Shown here piece by piece: positions 44,998 through 49,983 of a DNA stretch of 49,983 nucleotides. Origin of the DNA: Rhodothermales bacterium. Its GTDB lineage: Bacteria; Bacteroidota; Rhodothermia; Rhodothermales; UBA10348. Position numbers and translations under genes: made by a program. Under the pieces are notes generated by a model, which was not told where the DNA came from, did no database searches, and saw nothing but the letters and a program-made list of their open reading frames with translations. Each line of letters starts with the position of its first letter. Positions within the stretch are counted from its first letter, which is position 1. Location of the stretch: the NCBI GenBank assembly GCA_017859335.1, contig JAFMNH010000004.1, positions 1 through 49,983 of the forward strand. The letters are read 5' to 3'.

Positions 44998-46392
44998 TCA
45001 ATACAAGCGCGTCCGCTCGTCCCATACATTGAACAGAAGTTCGTAGTCTCCGAAGCCTGTCTTGTCCACGAAGATGAACTGACGACCGATACGTTCAAAC
45101 GTCCAGATCTCGTACGGTTCGTAATCGAAGCTATGCGGCTTGCGGCGGATATGGTCCGGTTCGCCAAAACGCACGAGGACATACCCCCTGTCTGTCTTCC
45201 AGCCATCCAGGATGGAGACACCGTAGTCCCTGTTGGCCGCGTTGATCCGGTAATAGTAGGCCTCCATGCGCTCGTTGCGCACAGTGCCCGGCGTGGGGTC
45301 ACGCTTGTCCCAGAAGGTCTCGAATCGCTTGATACGCTCGGCCTCGTTGGGTGCCTCGCGTATGAAATTCAGATCCCGTGCTTCGGCGATGTACTCCAAC
45401 TGGGCAATGGCATCATCAAGATTCTCAATATGGGAGGCCAGCCCATTCCATTCCACCATGAAGGGTCGCTCTGCTTTGGCATACACGATCCCGGAGACTG
45501 GATCCGATATCGAAACCTCCAGGATATGCGCTCCCACCTTCAGATCTTCCATGGGCACCGTGACGATGAACTGACTGGTCGCCGTCGAAACGGTTATCTG
45601 CTCCTGTTCCACGATTTCAACAGTCGGCTCCATCTCCTCCCCTTCCACCGTGGTCCTGCGGGGAATGGCATCCATGCCATCCATCCGGGAGGGGCGCACG
45701 GTTCGCGTGACCATGAGCTGCCGCTCCCCGTCGACATACATCTCATAAAAGGCCTGAAAGCCGGCCTCATCGCTGCCAACACGTGCATCCACTCTGGGAA
45801 CGATGGAGAAATCGGCCTCGTCGTAGGATTCGACCATGGTAATATCTGACAGAGCGACGGCGCCACTCATGGGGCGTACCGTTACCGGCACGCTGCGCAC
45901 GTATGTGCGGTTAGAGTTCCGATCAGCCACTTCAAACTCGAACAGGTACTTGCCGGGATCGATAGCGAGCGTTTGCGTTGTCACGTCAAACCTGGACTCC
46001 GTCTGCGTCTCCTGGAAGGCATTCGCGGTGACGGTGGCGCTCCAGATCCGGGACTGCACCAGATTCCGGAGCCGATCCTCTTCATCCCACTCTATCGCAT
46101 CTAGTGTGATGTCATATCCCGCTGTGAACCCGGTCGCAGAGCGCACGAAACTCATCTGGGTAACCGGAACACGGGTATAGATATCCACCTTGGGACGTCC
46201 GAGGCCATCGTCACTGCGCGCAGCCACAATGTCCACTTCGAAGTCGGCATCGACCATTTGGGCGATGCTTGGAGCGGCGAACAGGAAAGAGATGGTGATG
46301 AAGACCAGCATCGCATTGCTGCCAATCCAGCGGATGCCGCCGATCACGACCAATCTGTTCATGCTGACAGTGATGTTTCGAATGGAACGCAT
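44998..46392 (-). CDS. GWxTD-domain exported protein
   Basis: About 464 residues from the ATG at 46392 (MRSIRNITVSMNRLVV); an ATG at 46362 is an equally possible start. The signal peptide core is AMLVFITISFLFAAPSIAQ. The middle is beta-rich (about 60-330). The C-terminal GWxTD domain carries GWKTDRGYVLVRFGEPDHI near 415, with FWDKRDPTPGT upstream, the characteristic pairing of the family. These proteins are known mainly from Bacteroidota, Acidobacteria and related groups and have no established function. The gene lies 126 bp upstream of fmt on the same strand. Confidence 0.9.
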   Translation of the reverse strand: MRSIRNITVSMNRLVVIGGIRWIGSNAMLVFITISFLFAAPSIAQMVDADFEVDIVAARSDDGLGRPKVDIYTRVPVTQMSFVRSATGFTAGYDITLDAIEWDEEDRLRNLVQSRIWSATVTANAFQETQTESRFDVTTQTLAIDPGKYLFEFEVADRNSNRTYVRSVPVTVRPMSGAVALSDITMVESYDEADFSIVPRVDARVGSDEAGFQAFYEMYVDGERQLMVTRTVRPSRMDGMDAIPRRTTVEGEEMEPTVEIVEQEQITVSTATSQFIVTVPMEDLKVGAHILEVSISDPVSGIVYAKAERPFMVEWNGLASHIENLDDAIAQLEYIAEARDLNFIREAPNEAERIKRFETFWDKRDPTPGTVRNERMEAYYYRINAANRDYGVSILDGWKTDRGYVLVRFGEPDHIRRKPHSFDYEPYEIWTFERIGRQFIFVDKTGFGDYELLFNVWDERTRLY

Positions 46393-46438
46393 GCTGGCCG
46401 TGGTGACATATCGAGTGCCGTGCCGAGTGTGATTTTGA

Positions 46439-46471
46439 GTGCCTGCGCCGTGCGTATCGTCGCGCAGGCAC
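46439..46471. other. Hairpin in the ftsY-GWxTD spacer
   Basis: GTGCCTGCGC and GCGCAGGCAC form a perfect 10-bp stem around a 13-nt loop, in the 257-bp spacer between ftsY and the GWxTD gene. No T-run follows on either strand, so it is a poor intrinsic terminator. The rest of the spacer shows nothing recognisable. Confidence 0.6.
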
Positions 46472-46649
46472 GCCTTTCCATGATGATCGCCAGGGGCGTC
46501 ATCGGGACTCTGCCGACCTGCATGCCGAGACGCCCACCCCAAGATCGCCCGCGGTCGAAGCCCATTCCACGGGGCCGCAGCAGACCGTCATAATTATGCG
46601 ATGAATGGTACTCCCTCTGGCACGAACAGACCCGGACAGAGGGCCGTGT

Positions 46650-47600
46650 TCACTGCTCCCCAAACAGTGCCCCGACGAAGTCGGCTCGGTCGAATACCTG
46701 TAAGTCGTCGATGCCTTCACCAACACCGATGTACTTGACTGGAATCTGGAATTCGTTCGAAATGCCGATCACGATGCCCCCCTTGGCCGTCCCATCCAGT
46801 TTGGTCAGGATCAGCCCGGTAACGTCGACGGCATTGGTGAATTCCTGTGCCTGTCGGATGGCATTCTGACCCGTTGAGGCATCCAGGACGAGAAGTACCT
46901 CGTGCGGGGCGCCCGGTATCTGTTTGTCCATGACCCGCTTGATCTTGGACAACTCGTCCATCAGGCCGCCTTTCGTATGCAGGCGCCCCGCCGTATCCAC
47001 GAGTACGACATCAGCACCTTTGCTCTTGGCAGCGCCCAGCGTGTCGTAGGCAACAGCAGCCGGATCAGCACCATGTCCCTGCTTGATGATCGGCACATCC
47101 GCGCGACGGGCCCAGATGTCCAGTTGTTCCGTCGCAGCCGCCCGGAAGGTATCCGCTGCCCCCAGCATGACCTCCTTGCCCGCCTGCTTATAGCGAGCGG
47201 CCAATTTGCCGATACTCGTAGTCTTGCCCACACCGTTTACACCAACAACCATGATGACATGCGGTTTGTTGGGCAGTGGGGCGTCGAATTCAATAGGCTG
47301 CGACGGGTTGTCCTCCAGCAGGAGACGCGCGATCTCGTCCCGGATCAGATCGTTCAGATCGCTAGTGGAAACATAGCGGTCCCGGGCAACCCGCTCCTCC
47401 ACCTTCCGGATGATGTCTACCGTCGTCTTGACACCGACATCACTCGTAACAAGGGCTTCCTCGAGATCGTCGAGCAGCTCATCATCGACCTGATCCTTGC
47501 CGCGAACGAGCTTGTTCAGCTTACCAAAGAAGGATGACCGGGTCTTCTCCAGACCGGATTCAAGAGATTCCTGCTGTTTTGATCGATTGAACAGGCCCAT
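46650..47600 (-). CDS. ftsY: Signal recognition particle receptor FtsY
   Basis: The ATG at 47600 (MGLFNRSKQQESLESGLEKT) gives 316 residues; the track start adds 24. It is a short FtsY with little of the acidic A-domain, as in many non-enteric bacteria. The N-domain helices (about 10-95) are followed by the SRP GTPase: G1 GVNGVGKTTSIGKLA, DTFRAAATEQL, G3 DTAGRLHT and G4 TKLDGTAKGG. It docks SRP-ribosome complexes at the membrane. The phosphatidyltransferase gene lies 78 bp upstream. Confidence 0.98.
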   Translation of the reverse strand: MGLFNRSKQQESLESGLEKTRSSFFGKLNKLVRGKDQVDDELLDDLEEALVTSDVGVKTTVDIIRKVEERVARDRYVSTSDLNDLIRDEIARLLLEDNPSQPIEFDAPLPNKPHVIMVVGVNGVGKTTSIGKLAARYKQAGKEVMLGAADTFRAAATEQLDIWARRADVPIIKQGHGADPAAVAYDTLGAAKSKGADVVLVDTAGRLHTKGGLMDELSKIKRVMDKQIPGAPHEVLLVLDASTGQNAIRQAQEFTNAVDVTGLILTKLDGTAKGGIVIGISNEFQIPVKYIGVGEGIDDLQVFDRADFVGALFGEQ

Positions 47601-47678
47601 GAGCACGATGGATTGAGTACAGGAAATGGAGGAGGCGATGTGTTCCGATCCCGGTGCGTGCCAGGTCGACACCGCACC

Positions 47679-48266
47679 TTACGCAGGCGAATCGGTCGCT
47701 TTCCCGGAGGCACTGATGATGGAGAAAAAGCGCACCATGTAGCGAATGAAAGAGTAGGCAAGAAGCACCGCAGAGGCCCAAAGACAGAACGTCAATACGG
47801 GAGCGTCGGCACGCAGCAGCGCGGCAGATGCCGTAATGGCTACCGCCGTAACGGCCACTTTGCCCGACCACATGCTGGCAAGAATCCGACCAGTTCGCAT
47901 GCGGATGATGCCTCCTCCCACCAGAATGGCACTATCCCGAATGGCCAGCGCAATCAGAAACCAAAGGGGAATACTGCCCTGGAAGGTCAGCGCCGCGACT
48001 ACCATGCCGCCGCCGATCTTGTCGGCCATCGGATCCAGGACTTTCCCCCACTCACTCTCCGTGTTTGACCAACGGGCAATACGACCGTCAAAGTAGTCCG
48101 TGGCAATGGCCAGAACGACGATGATCATGATCCAGAAGAGAGGCCCCTCTGTGATGATGAGCCATGCCAACGGCAGTACCAGCACGAGCCTGAGCATGCT
48201 GAGCACGTTCGGGGTCGTCCAGAATCGGCCGAGATCCGACCAGTTGTTTGAGACGGGAGAATGCAT
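47679..48266 (-). CDS. CDP-alcohol phosphatidyltransferase (PgsA-like)
   Basis: The ATG at 48266 (MHSPVSNNWSDLGRFWTTPN) gives 195 residues. The family motif D-x2-DG-x2-AR-x8-G-x3-D-x3-D is complete in DYFDGRIARWSNTESEWGKV and the following LDPMADK. Five to six hydrophobic helices are predicted. TTPNVLSMLRLVLVLPLAWL near the N-terminus is typical of phosphatidylglycerophosphate synthase, so synthesis of anionic phospholipid from CDP-diacylglycerol is likely; the acceptor alcohol is not certain. It lies between amylase and ftsY on the same strand, 51 bp from the amylase stop. Confidence 0.92.
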   Translation of the reverse strand: MHSPVSNNWSDLGRFWTTPNVLSMLRLVLVLPLAWLIITEGPLFWIMIIVVLAIATDYFDGRIARWSNTESEWGKVLDPMADKIGGGMVVAALTFQGSIPLWFLIALAIRDSAILVGGGIIRMRTGRILASMWSGKVAVTAVAITASAALLRADAPVLTFCLWASAVLLAYSFIRYMVRFFSIISASGKATDSPA

Positions 48267-48317
48267 GGGCCAAAGATACGGCACCCCTTGGCGGCCCACG
48301 CGATTCTTACACAATCC

Positions 48318-49790
48318 TCACGGACTTTGCTTGGAGCCTGAATCGATGGCCAGAGCCGTCATGGGGCGCAGTCGGGTTGCAAGGCGCCCTTCCTCGTCCA
48401 CTTCCACGGCCATGCACTCGCCGTCCTCCAGTCGGTTGCAATACGTACCTGCCGGCAGCGATGTCTGCCAGCTGCCATCCAGCAGGGCACCCGTGCCATT
48501 GATGATGACAAAACCGGTCTCTCCCCGGCCGAAGGCAATCGCATCCTCCCCATCGGTCCACCAGTTGGTTACCGGGCCATCTACGGCGTTGTGGAATGCC
48601 ACGGCGCCCGTAATGACCGGCCAGCGGTGTTCGCAGACCCAGCTTCCGTTGCCGCAATTCAGACCATTGTCCCCGTATACTGGCACGATGGCTTCCGAGG
48701 CATCCATCGGAGGGCCCTGGAAATCCGTGTCGAAGGCAAAGCTGGACATGACCCGCTTGCGCCCGTGGGGCCAGGCCAGCGTGAACACCTGCGCCAGCTC
48801 GTAGAGGGCGCCGTCCTTGAAGTTGATGGCGGCCTCGCCGCCGTGACCGCGCTGCCGATCATGGTTGTCCACAAAGACCAGGGACTGCGCCTCGGGCACA
48901 TATTGCCTGGAAGTCCAGAACCAACCGCCGGGCGCGAGATCAGACCAAGTGCGGTGCCTGAGCGCCTCTCCGATGGCCTCGGTCCAGGCGAATTCCGTCA
49001 CGTTGCCGATTCTCAGGTAGTCATCCAGCCAGGGCTCGACCCGACCGGCCGTCAGGATTTCCTGTACCACGTACCCATCTATGTCGGCCTCGCTCAGGAT
49101 GGCCTCGATGTCCTCGGCCTTGATGTGCCGTGCTGCGTCGAGGCGGTATCCGGCTACGCCCATCGAAGAAAGGTCCTGCAGGTAGGCGGCAAGGGTGCTG
49201 CGGACATTGGGGCTGGACGTGTCCAGGTCTGATAGGCCGAGCAGCTCGCACTCCGTGACCTGCGCTCGGTCGTCCCAGTCCCAGATGTGGTTGTTGTCCG
49301 TCAACCCACAGTGATGGAAGTCGTCGTAGTCGTAAATCCCCGGGTAGTCCCACGGACCGAAGGTCGATCCACCGGTGCCGCGTCCCGTGAATTCGGCATC
49401 GCCCTCGTGCTCCAGGTCGGCATCCGCCATGTGGTTCAGGACGACATCCACGATGACGTCCACGCCTGCCGCATCGCAACGCGCCACCATGCCCTCGAAC
49501 GAGGCGCGGTCCCCCCGGCGGGTTTCAAAGCCGTAACTGACGGGCTGGTAGCTCTCCCACCACGGACGGCCCACCACGATGTGGTTTTCGGTCGGCGGCG
49601 TGACCTGCACGGCCGCAAAGCCGTTCGGGCCCAGGTACTCTTCGCATTCGCGGGCCACGTCGTCCCAGCGCCATTCGAACAGGTGGACGATGACACCTTC
49701 GTGTTCAGTAGACAGGCTGGGCATCGGGTCCGGGCTCGTGCAGCCCGACCATAGCGCCACGGCGGAAAGGAGAAGGATCAATCGGTTCAT
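48318..49790 (-). CDS. Exported GH13 alpha-amylase, animal/marine type with chloride-site residues
   Basis: The ATG at 49790 gives 490 residues with a probable lipoprotein signal (ALWSGC, Cys 17; the Trp at -3 is unusual). HLFEWRWDDVARECEEYLGP at 36-55 places it with the animal-type and Pseudoalteromonas alpha-amylases. Catalytic residues are Asp 218 (GYRLDAARH), Glu 244 (VVQEIL) and Asp 311 (FVDNHDRQRGHG). The three chloride ligands of that group correspond to Arg 216, Asn 309 and Arg 346 (RKRVMSS), all present. A C-terminal beta domain (about 395-490) follows. It should cut starch-type glucans outside the cytoplasm. The MFS gene ends 1 bp before this start, so uptake and hydrolysis are coupled. 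Confidence 0.94.
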   Translation of the reverse strand: MNRLILLLSAVALWSGCTSPDPMPSLSTEHEGVIVHLFEWRWDDVARECEEYLGPNGFAAVQVTPPTENHIVVGRPWWESYQPVSYGFETRRGDRASFEGMVARCDAAGVDVIVDVVLNHMADADLEHEGDAEFTGRGTGGSTFGPWDYPGIYDYDDFHHCGLTDNNHIWDWDDRAQVTECELLGLSDLDTSSPNVRSTLAAYLQDLSSMGVAGYRLDAARHIKAEDIEAILSEADIDGYVVQEILTAGRVEPWLDDYLRIGNVTEFAWTEAIGEALRHRTWSDLAPGGWFWTSRQYVPEAQSLVFVDNHDRQRGHGGEAAINFKDGALYELAQVFTLAWPHGRKRVMSSFAFDTDFQGPPMDASEAIVPVYGDNGLNCGNGSWVCEHRWPVITGAVAFHNAVDGPVTNWWTDGEDAIAFGRGETGFVIINGTGALLDGSWQTSLPAGTYCNRLEDGECMAVEVDEEGRLATRLRPMTALAIDSGSKQSP

Positions 49791-49791
49791 G

Positions 49792-49983
49792 TCAGGTAGT
49801 GGAAGGCGTGTGTTCCTTGACGAGCGTCCAGGCCAGGGTGCTGACGAGCAGCGAGCCTGCACAGATGGCAAAGATGATGTTCTTGTTGGCGGCCGCGCTG
49901 ACAAGCTCCCCGACACCGAGCGAGGCTACGAGCTGTGGCAGGACGACCGAGAGGTTGAAAAGCCCCATGTACAGACCCATTTT
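49792..49983 (-). CDS. MFS transporter C-terminus, cut by window edge (probable oligosaccharide permease)
   Basis: Only the last 63 residues are inside the window; the frame stays open to the edge. MGLYMGLFNLSVVLPQLVASLG followed by a final hydrophobic helix (NIIFAICAGSLLVSTLAWTLV) matches the end of the MFS group that includes bacterial maltose/sucrose-type symporters, where YMGxFNxxxVxPQ is characteristic. The stop is separated from the amylase ATG by 1 bp, making maltose or maltodextrin a reasonable substrate (inference). Confidence 0.75.
   Translation of the reverse strand, partial: KMGLYMGLFNLSVVLPQLVASLGVGELVSAAANKNIIFAICAGSLLVSTLAWTLVKEHTPSTT

Noticed and set aside
1-49983. Mobile elements, CRISPR arrays or defence systems
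   Set aside because: No transposase, integrase, cas gene, regular spacer array or restriction-modification motif was found, and gene content and composition are uniform and chromosomal.

Overview
The window looks like ordinary chromosome from a GC-rich (about 60 %) aerobic heterotroph of the Bacteroidota/Rhodothermota side of the tree, probably Rhodothermales-like and marine or salt-tolerant. Reasons visible in the sequence: a TonB-dependent receptor with a carboxypeptidase-regulatory N-domain, a GWxTD-domain protein, an SbsA-type Ig-like lipoprotein, a type IX secretion (T9SS) C-terminal tag, an HPr kinase with no PTS genes in view, and no convincing Shine-Dalgarno sequence at any of the roughly ten starts I inspected. 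I see no phage, insertion sequence, CRISPR array, tRNA or rRNA. The species assignment is inference.

Layout. 1-1830 (-): a lysine 2,3-aminomutase-like radical SAM enzyme (cut by the left edge) preceded by a Ddl-like ATP-grasp ligase. 1917-3363 (+): an exported cyclase-family hydrolase and a PepSY-type membrane protein. 3371-16455 (-): a long same-strand run, in transcription order SpoU methyltransferase, alanine dehydrogenase, peptidase E, hutU, hutH, hutI, a half-size asparaginase, a T9SS-tagged metalloprotease, a large M14 carboxypeptidase and ftsX. With the glutamate dehydrogenase at 16667 (+) this is a peptide and amino-acid degradation island: exported peptidases release amino acids, and Hut, Ald, asparaginase and GDH feed carbon and ammonia into central metabolism.

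18046-22413 (+) is a tightly overlapping set (unknown exported protein, Ig-like lipoprotein, NAD(P)HX repair enzyme, VanZ-like protein), followed by tonB with a strong terminator. Next come the 58-codon remnant of an exported amidohydrolase, a class V aminotransferase, a DUF493 protein, a DUF2231 membrane protein and an MFS transporter. clpB (27722-30433, +) converges on a Ser/Thr kinase-TPR receptor (30550-33252, -), which sits behind its ECF sigma factor. A 404-bp spacer then leads to smc (34272-37832, +) and a FecA-like receptor (38080-40530, +), the latter with a candidate metal-regulator operator.

40567-46392 (-) is a probable operon: GWxTD protein, fmt, a degenerate galactokinase-like protein, a MoxR ATPase and hprK. 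It is followed by ftsY, a CDP-alcohol phosphatidyltransferase, an alpha-amylase with chloride-site residues, and the 3' end of an MFS transporter at the right edge.

No large obviously new system is visible. The best leads are the aminomutase/ATP-grasp pair, the collapsed amidohydrolase gene, the structured smc leader, the degenerate galactokinase in the fmt-moxR-hprK operon, the operator-like site before the FecA-like receptor, and a shared promoter-like 14-mer. Start codons were mostly chosen downstream of the ORF-track start, because the track accepts GTG/TTG and extends genes into their neighbours.
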